A stretch of 64,000 nt of DNA from Haloarcula sebkhae. GTDB lineage: Archaea > Halobacteriota > Halobacteria > Halobacteriales > Haloarculaceae. Both the position numbers and the translations under genes were made by a program. Within the stretch, counting starts at the first letter, position 1, and each line of letters begins with the position of its first letter. Shown here in pieces: positions 43,743 through 51,876 of this stretch. The notes below the pieces were generated by a model. That model worked only from the letters and a program-made list of their open reading frames with translations, had not been told where the DNA came from and searched no databases. The DNA lies in contig NZ_BMPD01000001.1 of the NCBI RefSeq assembly GCF_014647415.1, positions 930,001-994,000 of the forward strand, given 5' to 3'.

Positions 43743-45425
43743 TCACCCTGCTTCTGCCGCCGTCCGCTCCGTGGGCAGTCGAACGGTCACCATCGTCCCG
43801 TCGCTCGTGTCGAAGTCGAGCTCGCCCTCAAGCGTCGTCGCGGTCCAGCGGACGAGCCAGAGGCCGATGCCGCTGCCGTGGTTCAGGTCCGTCTCGCGGC
43901 CCCGCTCTAGCACGCCGAGTTCGTGTTCGGGGACCCCGGGTCCGTTGTCGCTGACGGTCAGCACGACATCGTCGCCCTCGGCTGTGGCGCTGACAGTGAC
44001 GGTGGCGTCCGGCACGTGCTGAAGGGCGTTCTCGACGAGATTGGTGAGCAGGATTTCTAGCAGGGCGGGTTGGGTCGTCAGTTGGAGCGTCTCGGGTATC
44101 TCGACCGTGACCGAACCATCGTACTCGTCGCGGGCGTCGTCAACGACTTCGGCGGCGAGGTCGGCCAGCGCGACGGATTCGAGGGCCGCGTCCCCGGCCC
44201 CCGATTCGGCGAGGGTCCGGGCCTTCTGGCCGGAGTCGACCAGCCGACCGACCGACTGCTCGATAGTCGCCGCGTAGTCGGCGTGGTCGCCGTCGAGTTC
44301 TCCCGCCAGCAGCTCCGCCCGGGCCTGGATGACGACGCTCTCGTTGCGGACGTTGTGTCTGAGAAAACGATTGAGCACTTCGAGGCGGCGCTCGCGGCGG
44401 ATCTCGTCGGTGATGTCCTGAAAGACGACTGTGTACCCCAGTTGCGTGCCCGCCTCATCGCGGAGCGCCGTCTGTCGGATCTTGTACTCCCGGTGTCGAC
44501 CACCGGCCTCGATGGACACCCGCGAACTCCCGCCGTCTGTCGCGATATCGTCGTCGCCCAGAAAATCGTTCAGCGCCTGCGTCAGTGCCTCGTGCTTGTC
44601 GACGGCCAGCATCCCCTCGGCGGCGGGATTGAGGTTCACGACCCGGCCCTGCTCGTCGACGATGGCGACGGGCGTGGCGATGTCGTGGATGGCTGCCCGC
44701 TCACCGGCTCGCCGTGTCGCCGGGTGGAACTCGAACATATCGCTGCGAACGAACGCGTACAGATCCAGCGCGACGTGGGGAAGGAACAGGAGCGTCGTCA
44801 GGTTCACTGCCGGAATCGGCCCGACCCCGCCGGCCCACAGCAACACCGCGGCTCCGGGCGGTATCGGACTCAGGCCGACCGCCAGCGCCTCGCGCCGGTA
44901 CAGCGGGCCGTAGCTGACGACCGTATCGAACACCAGTAGGGTCCCGAAGCTGACGAACAGCATTGCGACGATGATCGTGAGCAGTCCCACCGGCAAGACG
45001 GCGTACTCGGCTCCTGCGCCGCCGGCAGCCGGTACGACCCGGAAGCCCTGCCAGACCACAGTGTGGAGCGGGTTCGTGACGACGAGCGCCGTTTCGACCA
45101 GCGGCAGTACCGCCACGCCACGGTACCAGCCGCTTTCGAGAACGTTCGTCCGGCCCGTGTATCCCAGCGCGAACGAGAGGAAACAGAAGCCGATCCAGAT
45201 GATGCCCAGCCAGGACACCATCTCCAGGGCGAGGTGCAGTGTCGGGTCGAACACCAGCAGCGCCACGCCGTAGCTGAAACACCAGACCGTCTGCGTGACG
45301 ATGGTCGCGACGAACCACCGCGCACCGGGCTTGTCCCAGTGTGTCCGGAGGTGTGCCAGCAGATACAGCGACCCGATCCCCGAGGCAAACGAGCCCAGCG
45401 CCAGCCACGGGAGGCCGAGGTTCAT
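43743..45425 (-). CDS. Sensor histidine kinase with 7TM N-terminus and PAS domain
   Basis: 560 residues from MNLGLPWLALGSFASGIGSL. Seven TM helices (1-215) of the 7TM-kinase type, a PAS domain (~225-340, PVAIVDEQGRVVNLNPAAEG), then the kinase. The H box is LNRFLRHNVRNESVVIQARA; the ATPase has N box LLTNLVENALQHVPDATVTV, G1 VSDNGPGVPEHEL and G2 GSGIGLWLVRW. It should autophosphorylate on the His of RHNVRNE and pass phosphate to a response regulator encoded elsewhere. The ligand is unknown. Confidence 0.93.
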   Translation of the reverse strand: MNLGLPWLALGSFASGIGSLYLLAHLRTHWDKPGARWFVATIVTQTVWCFSYGVALLVFDPTLHLALEMVSWLGIIWIGFCFLSFALGYTGRTNVLESGWYRGVAVLPLVETALVVTNPLHTVVWQGFRVVPAAGGAGAEYAVLPVGLLTIIVAMLFVSFGTLLVFDTVVSYGPLYRREALAVGLSPIPPGAAVLLWAGGVGPIPAVNLTTLLFLPHVALDLYAFVRSDMFEFHPATRRAGERAAIHDIATPVAIVDEQGRVVNLNPAAEGMLAVDKHEALTQALNDFLGDDDIATDGGSSRVSIEAGGRHREYKIRQTALRDEAGTQLGYTVVFQDITDEIRRERRLEVLNRFLRHNVRNESVVIQARAELLAGELDGDHADYAATIEQSVGRLVDSGQKARTLAESGAGDAALESVALADLAAEVVDDARDEYDGSVTVEIPETLQLTTQPALLEILLTNLVENALQHVPDATVTVSATAEGDDVVLTVSDNGPGVPEHELGVLERGRETDLNHGSGIGLWLVRWTATTLEGELDFDTSDGTMVTVRLPTERTAAEAG

Positions 45426-45563
45426 GCCGGAACAAATCTGTACTCCGTGTTTATGCTTCTGGGCACAGTACAAGCATTGATAACTCCCCCGTCGCCTGCC
45501 AGGCAGCCGGGACTCGGCTCCTGAAGCCGACGCCGTTTTGTCACCCCTTTCCGTAGCATAGCT

Positions 45564-45911
45564 GTGACCGGAGTCGAGGAGTGGGTGGCCGACCTCGAAG
45601 CCGCCGGGGAACTGACCCCCGACGCAGTGTCGGCTATCGTCGACGCTCACGGTGACCGCGGCCACCAGGCCATCGAAGCTGTCGGCGAGAGCCGCGTCAA
45701 GCAGTACCGTGATTTCACGGTCGTCGTCGGCCACGACGACGAGTACATCGTCGAGGACGGCGGCTGTACCTGCGCCGACAGCGAGTACAACCTCGACGCT
45801 GACGACCCTGACCAGCTCTGCTGGCACGCTATTGCCGTTCGCATCGCCGAGGCTATCGACGCCGTTGACGAGCACGATATGTGGTACTCGGAGGTTCGGG
45901 AGTTTCTGTAG
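45564..45911 (+). CDS. SWIM zinc-finger protein
   Basis: 115 residues, GTG start. The C-x-C...C-x-H motif is CTCADSEYNL with CWHAIAVRIAEA following 10 residues later, a SWIM domain (zinc, nucleic-acid or protein binding). The N-terminal half is helical (VEEWVADLEAAGELTPDAVS). Haloarchaeal SWIM proteins are often small and of unknown role. It is divergent from the kinase gene and followed by the hairpin-rich stretch at 45.9-46.1 kb. Confidence 0.85.
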   Translation: MTGVEEWVADLEAAGELTPDAVSAIVDAHGDRGHQAIEAVGESRVKQYRDFTVVVGHDDEYIVEDGGCTCADSEYNLDADDPDQLCWHAIAVRIAEAIDAVDEHDMWYSEVREFL

Positions 45912-46040
45912 ACCCACCTTTTTCGACGGGGGCATCGCGCTCGCCAACGGCAAGCGCTCAACCCCCGCGCAAAAACGTGGGCGAAAAAGGCCGGACGCTC
46001 ACTTCGTTCGCGTCCGGGGAAACCGCTCGCTGCTGGCGAG
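45912..46040. repeat. Hairpin-rich intergenic tract
   Basis: Two clear stem-loops: CCGGACGC...GCGTCCGG (45991-46017) and CCGCTCGC...GCGAGCGG (46023-46043). They are preceded by CCACCTTTTTCG and GTGGGCGAAAAAGGCC, which pair partly with each other. Looks like a dispersed haloarchaeal intergenic element and may also end the SWIM transcript (T5 run). No gene. Remaining bases to 46134 show nothing. Confidence 0.45.
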
Positions 46041-46134
46041 CGGTATGCTTGCCTCGCAGTATCCGTATCGCTCAGCTATTGTCATCCCGTGACACTGTCA
46101 TCGCCTCCGCTTCTCCTCTTACTGCATCGCCCCG

Positions 46135-46869
46135 CTACCGCTCTACCGACCGCCCGGCCCCATACGTGATCCATCCTTCCAGTGAGAACCGAAGGACTGA
46201 CCGGGAGCCGAGGTCGAGCGACCGGAGCGTGTCGGCCCGGTCGTGGTCGCCTAGGTCAACGTCGACGCGCCCGCTCAGCGGTGCGGCCCCCAGTTTCCCT
46301 TGGAATTCGACCGGTGTCCGTTCGAGTCGTCCCTCTCGAACTGCGTAACTCTCTATCCGCTCCCGACCCTCCCAGGTCCGGGGCCAGTCGATGCTGACCG
46401 TCGCCACGCGGTCGCCGTCCTCGACGACTGTTGTCTCGCGGCGGGTCGCGTTGTCGTGGTGGCTGATGTCGGCGACTGTCTTCGGATAGCCCCAGATCTC
46501 ATCGCCGAGGGCGCGAGCGGGCTCGGTCGTCACCGGGAGCGACCAGATGTAGCCACCGATATCGCGGGTCAGCAGTGGAAGCAGCGGTGGCCGCTGCCCG
46601 TCCGGTGTCGCCGCGACTATCACCGCGAACTCGTCGTAGGGGGGCATTACGTCGTCGCCGATACGGTGGTACTCGACACAGAGAAGGACGACCACAGCCC
46701 GCCGCGCTGTCGCCCGGACCGGCATCAGCCCGTCGGGCAGCAGTGACTCGGCAACGCCGTATCGCGCTGGGAGTACTGCGCCCGCGACCGTCGCCTCGGT
46801 GACCAGCGGAAGCGTCACTTCGTGGCCGGTCGACAGCCGAACCCGGTCGCAGTCAGCCAGTTTTGTCAC
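46135..46869 (-). CDS. Acetoacetate decarboxylase-family protein
   Basis: 244 residues from the GTG complementary to 46867-46869, which overlaps the SDR stop (GTGA). The frame is open further upstream but that part is antisense to the SDR. Family motifs: YDEFAVIVAATPDGQRPPLL, YIWSLPVTTEPARALGDEIW and GYPKTVADI, where the lysine of GYPK matches the Schiff-base lysine region of acetoacetate decarboxylases. Many relatives do other chemistry, so activity is open. It is third in a hisH-SDR-ADC run. Confidence 0.78.
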   Translation of the reverse strand: MTKLADCDRVRLSTGHEVTLPLVTEATVAGAVLPARYGVAESLLPDGLMPVRATARRAVVVLLCVEYHRIGDDVMPPYDEFAVIVAATPDGQRPPLLPLLTRDIGGYIWSLPVTTEPARALGDEIWGYPKTVADISHHDNATRRETTVVEDGDRVATVSIDWPRTWEGRERIESYAVREGRLERTPVEFQGKLGAAPLSGRVDVDLGDHDRADTLRSLDLGSRSVLRFSLEGWITYGAGRSVER

Positions 46870-47714
46870 CGCAGCCACCGTCCCAGAAACGCGCTCGCAC
46901 GACCGAACCCGCGGTGAATCGGGTCCTGCAACCGCGCCGGGAGCCAGTGGGTCCACCGGACAAACGTAGCGAAGGCTCCGACCGGATAGCGGGCTTTCGG
47001 CTGGGTGTCGGTCGCTGCGGCGAGCACCGTCGCGGCGACGGCCTCCGGCGTCGTCGTCAGTGGCCCGCCGGTGAGAACCCAGCCGTCCTCCAGCGCGTCG
47101 TACGTCCCGTCGTAGGTCGGCGTCCGATCCTCGTCGGGCAGGCTCCCCAGCGCGCCGTCGGCGAACCCGGTCTCGACCCACGCTGGCTCGACGAGCGAGA
47201 CGTGGACGTCGTCCGCGCCGGCCACCTCTATCCGTAGTGCGTCGGTCAGCGACTCGACGGCGGCTTTGCCGGCCGAATACGCGCCGAGTCCGGGCGAGGC
47301 GGTGTGGCCCAGCACGCTGGAGACGGTGACGATGCGCCCGCCGTGGGCGCGCATCTCGGGGAGCACTGCCTGTGCGAGTCGGTGTGGGCCCTGGACCAGC
47401 ACGTCGAACTGCTTGCGGGCGGCGTCGGGCGACACGTCCTCGACTGGGCCAGCGACCCCGTACCCGGCGTTGTTCACCAGACAGTCGAGGCGGCCGGTCT
47501 CTGTGATGATTTGATCAACGACAGCCGCTATCTGTGCCTCGTCGGTCACGTCGAGTTCGAGACACCGACAGCGCTCGCCGATATCGTCGGGAAACTCGCT
47601 TTCGATGTCCGTCGCGTAGACGGTCCAGCCGTTATCAGCGAACGCCCGCGCCGTCGCCGCCCCGATACCCGATGCTGCCCCGGTGAGCAGGACGACAGAA
47701 TCCCCTGTAGACAT
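46866..47714 (-). CDS. SDR-family oxidoreductase (canonical active site)
   Basis: 282 residues from the ATG of MSTGDSVVLLTGAASGIGAA. NAD(P) motif TGAASGIGAATARAF, NNAGYGVAG, the catalytic Ser in TVSSVLGH, and YSAGKAAVESLTDALRIEVA with the YxxxK pair. It is a classical SDR resembling retinol/sepiapterin-type members with a long C-terminal part (LPARLQDPIHRGFGRASAFL). Substrate unknown. It is coupled to the downstream ADC-family gene by a GTGA overlap and starts 25 bp after hisH. Confidence 0.88.
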   Translation of the reverse strand: MSTGDSVVLLTGAASGIGAATARAFADNGWTVYATDIESEFPDDIGERCRCLELDVTDEAQIAAVVDQIITETGRLDCLVNNAGYGVAGPVEDVSPDAARKQFDVLVQGPHRLAQAVLPEMRAHGGRIVTVSSVLGHTASPGLGAYSAGKAAVESLTDALRIEVAGADDVHVSLVEPAWVETGFADGALGSLPDEDRTPTYDGTYDALEDGWVLTGGPLTTTPEAVAATVLAAATDTQPKARYPVGAFATFVRWTHWLPARLQDPIHRGFGRASAFLGRWLR

Positions 47715-47738
47715 ACGAACCAATCCCGAGCCCAGAAC

Positions 47739-48386
47739 TCAGTGGTCGAGGCAGTAGTCGACGTAGTTCCGGAGGATGCGCAGCCCGGTCTCACCAGACT
47801 TCTCCGGGTGGAACTGCGTGCCGAAGACGTTGCCGGCGTCGTTGGCGACAATCGAGGCGAAGTCCGCCCCGTAGTCCGTCGTCGCCACCGTCGCGCTCTC
47901 GTCGTCGGGAACGGCGTAGTAGGAGTGGACAAAGTAGGCGTGTTCGCCATCGACGCCCTCGACAAGCGGGTGGTCCCGCGTCACGTCAAGCTCGTTCCAG
48001 CCCATATGTGGCACGGTCTGGTCGCGGCTGAACCGGACGTTCTTGCCCGGAATGAGGTCCAGCCCCTCGGCATCGCCTTGACCTTCGTGGTCGGCCTCCT
48101 CGCTCGTCGTCAGGAGCATCTGCATCCCGAGACAGATCCCGAACAGGGGCTTGCCGGCTTCGGCCTGTTCGACCAGCGCCTCGCGGAACGGCCCGGCGTT
48201 GTCCATCCCTTCGGAGAACGCCCCGACGCCGGGCAGGACGATGCCGTCGGCCGCGTCGAACTCCGCCGGGTCCTCCGAGAGCGAAACGTCCGCGCCGGCG
48301 CGTTCGAGCCCGCGCGTGACGCTCCGGAGGTTCCCCAGTCCGTAATCGACGACGACCACGTCCGCGGTCGTCTGTCTGACACTCAT
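47739..48386 (-). CDS. hisH: Imidazole glycerol phosphate synthase, glutaminase subunit
   Basis: Supplies ammonia from glutamine to HisF in histidine biosynthesis. 215 residues. Class I amidotransferase: oxyanion/nucleophile strand FGICLGMQMLLTTS (catalytic Cys), N-terminal VVDYGLGNLRSVTRGLERAG, and the His/Glu pair in FGTQFHPEKSGETGLRIL. HisF is not in the window. Haloarchaeal his genes are scattered, so its place before an SDR/ADC pair is not unusual. Confidence 0.96.
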   Translation of the reverse strand: MSVRQTTADVVVVDYGLGNLRSVTRGLERAGADVSLSEDPAEFDAADGIVLPGVGAFSEGMDNAGPFREALVEQAEAGKPLFGICLGMQMLLTTSEEADHEGQGDAEGLDLIPGKNVRFSRDQTVPHMGWNELDVTRDHPLVEGVDGEHAYFVHSYYAVPDDESATVATTDYGADFASIVANDAGNVFGTQFHPEKSGETGLRILRNYVDYCLDH

Positions 48387-48527
48387 GCGAGGTTGTAGGC
48401 GAACAGGGGCTAAGTGACTTCCTGTTCGAACAAGCCTTCGGCACAGCCACTATCAGGCGGGCGGTCCCGACCCTGTCCACACGCCCGGTCCTGAACGAGT
48501 ATCAACAATGAGAATAAGTCGGGCCAG

Positions 48528-48534
48528 TTTTATT
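48528..48534 (+). promoter_or_regulatory. TATA element for the 48557 gene
   Basis: TTTTATT, 23-29 nt before the ATG at 48557; leaderless transcript expected. Confidence 0.5.
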
Positions 48535-48556
48535 CACCTACCGCATACAGCCGCTG

Positions 48557-48922
48557 ATGATTGATCTTACAGAAGTCCTGTACGTCGACGGTAACGTTCT
48601 CATCGCTGAATTCCCCGAAGAAATGGAGATGACAGACGAGACATTCGCAAAAGTCAATGAACGGTTTGAGGAACTCGCCTCACAGCCGGTGGTCGACACG
48701 CACATCTCAAATCTCCAGATGGAGGCGTCACTGAACGACGACGTATTCACGCGAGCACAGGAGGCCGCTGAGGCAGGCAAGGAGTTCGGTATCACGAACT
48801 GGGTCATCGTCTCCGAGGGGATCAAGAAGATGGCGCTCAAGAGCCGGGTCGGCGAAATCTCGGGTGTCGACATTTCGCTGGTCGACACGAAGGCAGAGGC
48901 GATGGACATCGCAGCGAACTAG
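48557..48922 (+). CDS. Conserved haloarchaeal protein, possibly STAS-like fold
   Basis: 121 residues, MIDLTEVLYVDGNVLIAEFP. The strand-helix-strand order (VLYVDGNVLIAEF; DETFAKVNERFEELA; VVDTHISNLQMEASL; FGITNWVIVSEGIKKMALKS; GVDISLVDT) resembles STAS/SpoIIAA-like or SpoIIAA-related folds, but the phospho-serine loop is not evident. Function unknown. It is transcribed alone between hisH and the uracil-DNA glycosylase gene. Confidence 0.65.
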   Translation: MIDLTEVLYVDGNVLIAEFPEEMEMTDETFAKVNERFEELASQPVVDTHISNLQMEASLNDDVFTRAQEAAEAGKEFGITNWVIVSEGIKKMALKSRVGEISGVDISLVDTKAEAMDIAAN

Positions 48923-48949
48923 CGCTTTCGAGCGCACTATCTGACTGTT

Positions 48950-49537
48950 TTAAAACTCGCCGAGCCGCGACTGACCGCTCTGGGCGTCGGTAAACTCCGC
49001 GGCAGTCGTCAGTGCGGCCTCGAACGTCTCCCCCTGGCTGGGGTCGTACAGCGTCGCTGCCGGGTGGACGGAGACGAGCACCCGGCGTGGCTGGCCGGCG
49101 ATAGCCACGTCGAACACGTCGCCCGCTTCGCCGGTGACGGCGACGTCACGCTCCAGCAGGTGCTCGGCCGGGACTTTTCCGAGCGTGACGACCACTTCCG
49201 GGTCGACGCGGTCGATTTCTGTCTCCAGATAGTTGCGGCAGTTCGTGAGCTCTCCCTTTCGCGGATCGCGGTTGTCCGGCGGGCGACAGCGCACGCAGTT
49301 GGTGATGCGCACGTCGCCGCGGTCGAGACCGGCCTCGCGCAACGCCTCGTCGAGCACGTCGCCGCTCCGCCCGACGAACGGTTCGCCCTGTTCGTCCTCG
49401 TTCGCGCCGGGGGCTTCCCCGACGAACAGCAGGTCCGCGTCCGCGGGACCGACGCCGTTGACGATGCGCGAGCGCGAGCCACAGAGGTCGTCACAGCGCT
49501 CACAGCCGACGACGTCGAGGCCGTCCATCTGCTCCAT
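48950..49537 (-). CDS. Uracil-DNA glycosylase, family 4 (Fe-S)
   Basis: Removes uracil from DNA, starting base-excision repair. 195 residues from MEQMDGLDVVGCERCDDLCG. Motif A is LFVGEAPGANEDEQGEPFVG and motif B is VLVSVHPAATLYDPSQG. The four cysteines of the 4Fe-4S cluster are visible: GCERC pair near residue 12-15 and later NCVRC followed by NCRNY. Family 4 enzymes of archaea have this layout. The extension of the frame upstream to 49627 is rejected because it lacks conserved residues. Confidence 0.92.
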   Translation of the reverse strand: MEQMDGLDVVGCERCDDLCGSRSRIVNGVGPADADLLFVGEAPGANEDEQGEPFVGRSGDVLDEALREAGLDRGDVRITNCVRCRPPDNRDPRKGELTNCRNYLETEIDRVDPEVVVTLGKVPAEHLLERDVAVTGEAGDVFDVAIAGQPRRVLVSVHPAATLYDPSQGETFEAALTTAAEFTDAQSGQSRLGEF

Positions 49538-49649
49538 GCACCGTCGTTTGCGCCCGGGGCTCTCAAACGCAGCGGTCCGCGGTCGGGCTGCTGGCCCGAA
49601 CTCTGGTTCCGCTGGGTTCAGCGACAACAGCGCCCAGATTCGTCACCGA

Positions 49650-50093
49650 TTACCGCTTTACACCGGTTGCTTCGATCTGCACCGCCGCGTCGTTCGGCAG
49701 GCTTGCAACGCCGACGACGCTTCGTGACGGTCGCTGTCCGTCGAAAAAAGCCGCGTACGCCTGCTTGACCGCTGGTAGCTGGTCCATCTCCGTGAGGTAC
49801 ACCGTCGTCCGCAGCAGATCATGCGGTTCGAGACCGGAGTCGGCAGCTATCGCACGAATCTGGTCGAGTGCGGCCAGCGTCTGTTCCTGCACATCGCCGT
49901 TGCGAGCCGTGTCCGCGTCCGGAACCTGTCCGTCGAAGAACAGGAGCTGGCTGTCCTGCTGGCGCTTGCCGTACACGCTGTGCTCTGTCGGTTGGTCGCC
50001 TTCGTACCGGGTCACATTACTGTCGATGTTCGTCTGTTCGTTCGTTTCTGCGGGCTCTACAGCATTCCTCGCCTGCGCCTTGCTCTCTGCCAT
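49650..50093 (-). CDS. RidA-family (YjgF/YER057c) protein
   Basis: 147 residues from MAESKAQARNAVEPAETNEQ; ATG at 50102 would add three. The C-terminal ~115 residues are a RidA domain: LLFFDGQVPDADTARNGDVQ, ALDQIRAIAADSGLEPHDLL, RTTVYLTEMDQLPAVKQAYA. The ligand arginine of true imine deaminases is expected in PSRSVVGVASLP (RSVVGV present). It likely hydrolyses reactive enamine/imines. It has a ~30-residue polar N-terminal extension. A perfect palindrome lies over its start. Confidence 0.88.
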   Translation of the reverse strand: MAESKAQARNAVEPAETNEQTNIDSNVTRYEGDQPTEHSVYGKRQQDSQLLFFDGQVPDADTARNGDVQEQTLAALDQIRAIAADSGLEPHDLLRTTVYLTEMDQLPAVKQAYAAFFDGQRPSRSVVGVASLPNDAAVQIEATGVKR

Positions 50094-50106
50094 TGTATGC
50101 ATACAA
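50093..50106. promoter_or_regulatory. Perfect 14-bp palindrome at the RidA gene start
   Basis: TTGTATGCATACAA, self-complementary over its full length and abutting the ATG at 50093. Candidate operator; if transcription is leaderless a bound protein would cover the start site. Confidence 0.45.
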
Positions 50107-50316
50107 ACACAGTGCCAGCTAATCAGGGTATGTTTAGCTATTACTAACTGTAGGCAATGATGAGGCAGTAATAGCTAGCGAGATGTTTTCGGCCACAGAT
50201 CTAGCTTAGCAATAGATAACTTTCGCTGTGGCACCAGACAGAATCGACTCTGGTCTGCTCAACTCTCTTCGTGGACTGTGTCATATGTCGCCGGTCGGCC
50301 GCTACCGCCGTCCGCC

Positions 50317-50868
50317 TCACTCCATTTCGACTAGTCCCCGCGCCGCCAGTCGGGCCACCCGGAGGGGTTCCGGACGGCCACCCTCCGGCGTGAACGCCCG
50401 GACGACATCTGCGGCGGCGCTGTCGTCGATACCGACACTCCGAACGTACACTGTCTCGTCGTTCACCGACACCGGTCGGCGCTCCGGCTGAGCACGGTAG
50501 GTCGCCAGTCGGTCCTGTACGGTATCGGGGTCGTCGAACGCCTCGCGGATGGCCCCTTCGAGCCCTGGCGAGGACTCGAAGGTGACCGAGAGGACCGGCA
50601 GGTCGGTGTGGTCGTGAATCCGCTGGAGGTCGAGGACGTTGAACCACGCCGGTGCGATACCCGCCACCAGCAGGTAGCGGATGTCCTCGCGGTCCAGTCG
50701 GTCGACCATCGCACACACTGTCCCGGTTGCGTCGCTCCCGCCGACCGTGGCAGTACTGAAAACAAAGCCGTCGGCGACTCTACTGGCGCGGACGACAGCG
50801 CCAGCGAACTGACTGGTTTCCGCTCGGTACGACTCCGCCACGCCGAGGGCCCGTGCCCCTGCTTTCAC
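50317..50868 (-). CDS. DUF99-family protein (endonuclease V-like fold)
   Basis: 183 residues, GTG start overlapping the stop of the upstream small acidic gene (GTGA). Conserved pieces: GARALGVAESYRAETSQFAG, YLLVAGIAPAWFNVLDLQRI, DLPVLSVTFESSPGLEGAIR and the C-terminal LRVARLAARGLVEME. The fold is related to endonuclease V but the nuclease carboxylates are not all evident. Function unknown; conserved through Archaea. Confidence 0.85.
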   Translation of the reverse strand: MKAGARALGVAESYRAETSQFAGAVVRASRVADGFVFSTATVGGSDATGTVCAMVDRLDREDIRYLLVAGIAPAWFNVLDLQRIHDHTDLPVLSVTFESSPGLEGAIREAFDDPDTVQDRLATYRAQPERRPVSVNDETVYVRSVGIDDSAAADVVRAFTPEGGRPEPLRVARLAARGLVEME

Positions 50869-51050
50869 GTGTTCTGGTTGTCTTTGATGTCTTCCAGTCT
50901 GTCGAGTAGTTCGTCGTTCGACGCGGTGAACTCGTATTCGATGTCGCCCTCGTGGGCGTTTTCTTCAGCATCGAGGCCGTCCTCGTCCTCGAAGTCTGTG
51001 TCGTACTCCTGATTGTCTTGTTCCGATTCGTCGTAGCTCCCGAACCCCAT
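50865..51050 (-). CDS. Small acidic haloarchaeal protein (DUF5786-like)
   Basis: 61 residues from MGFGSYDESEQDNQEYDTDF (ATG complementary to 51048-51050). The body is acidic, and the C-terminus is a helix NDELLDRLEDIKDNQNT. The MGFGSYDESEQ start is, to my knowledge, typical of a haloarchaeal family of ~60 residues (DUF5786). Unknown function. It is translationally coupled to the DUF99 gene, an association that is not explained. Confidence 0.75.
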   Translation of the reverse strand: MGFGSYDESEQDNQEYDTDFEDEDGLDAEENAHEGDIEYEFTASNDELLDRLEDIKDNQNT

Positions 51051-51214
51051 GGTACGTGTACAACTATGACGTTCACAGTAAAAAATCACTCGCCGGCGCA
51101 AAAATGACATCTCAACAATACGACTTTTGTCGATCTCACTTCCGGAAGCGTTGAGACGACTGGCAGTCTGGTTCGGACAGTACACTCAAGCGGGCCGCGC
51201 CACAGGCTTCGTGC

Positions 51215-51826
51215 ATGGACGTTCACAACGTCACCGCCGAAGCCGAGACGTTCACTTGTAACGCCTATCTCGCAACCGGCGAGCAGACGACGCTGGTCGA
51301 CGCCGGCGCGATGCGTGGCGTCGTCGATGTCATCCGCGAGCATACTGACACGCTCGACGCCGTCGTGTTGACCCACCAGCACGGCGACCACGTCCAGCGA
51401 CTCGATGCCGTCCTCGACGCCTTCGACGCGCCGCTGTACGCCTACGGGTCCCACCCGCGCCGGGACCACGCACTCGCCGACGGCGACACGCTCACCGTCG
51501 GCGACGAGGAGTGTGAGGTCGTGTACACGCCGGGCCACGCCGACGACCACGTCTCGCTCGTCTCCGAATCGGCCCTGTTCTCCGGCGATGTGGTCGTCCA
51601 CGACGACGGCGCGTTCGACGACGGCTCCTTCGGCCGCACGGACCGCCCCGGCCAGTCCCGTGAGCGCCTCATCGAGAGCATCGGGCGCATTCTCGACCGG
51701 ATGCCGGCAGGCGTCGAACACATGTACTCGGGTCACGGCGACGCCTTCCACGGTGACGTTCGTGAGGTCGTCGAGCGCGCCCTCGAACGGGCCGAGCGCC
51801 GCGAGCCGAAGTATCCCGACGACTGA
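51215..51826 (+). CDS. Metallo-beta-lactamase-fold hydrolase
   Basis: 203 residues. The zinc motif THQHGDHVQ at ~54-62 (HxHxDH), a third ligand in YTPGHADDHVSL, an Asp in LFSGDVVVHDDGAF, and the last His in MYSGHGDAFHGD are all in place. It is a short, single-domain glyoxalase II-like hydrolase; the thioester or phosphodiester substrate is unknown. ATG at 51215 is the only sensible start. It is divergent from the small acidic/DUF99 pair. Confidence 0.9.
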   Translation: MDVHNVTAEAETFTCNAYLATGEQTTLVDAGAMRGVVDVIREHTDTLDAVVLTHQHGDHVQRLDAVLDAFDAPLYAYGSHPRRDHALADGDTLTVGDEECEVVYTPGHADDHVSLVSESALFSGDVVVHDDGAFDDGSFGRTDRPGQSRERLIESIGRILDRMPAGVEHMYSGHGDAFHGDVREVVERALERAERREPKYPDD

Positions 51827-51876
51827 CCACTCGAAACCGGCGCAACGCTCTAGTGACAGGGCTGACATTCGACGCT

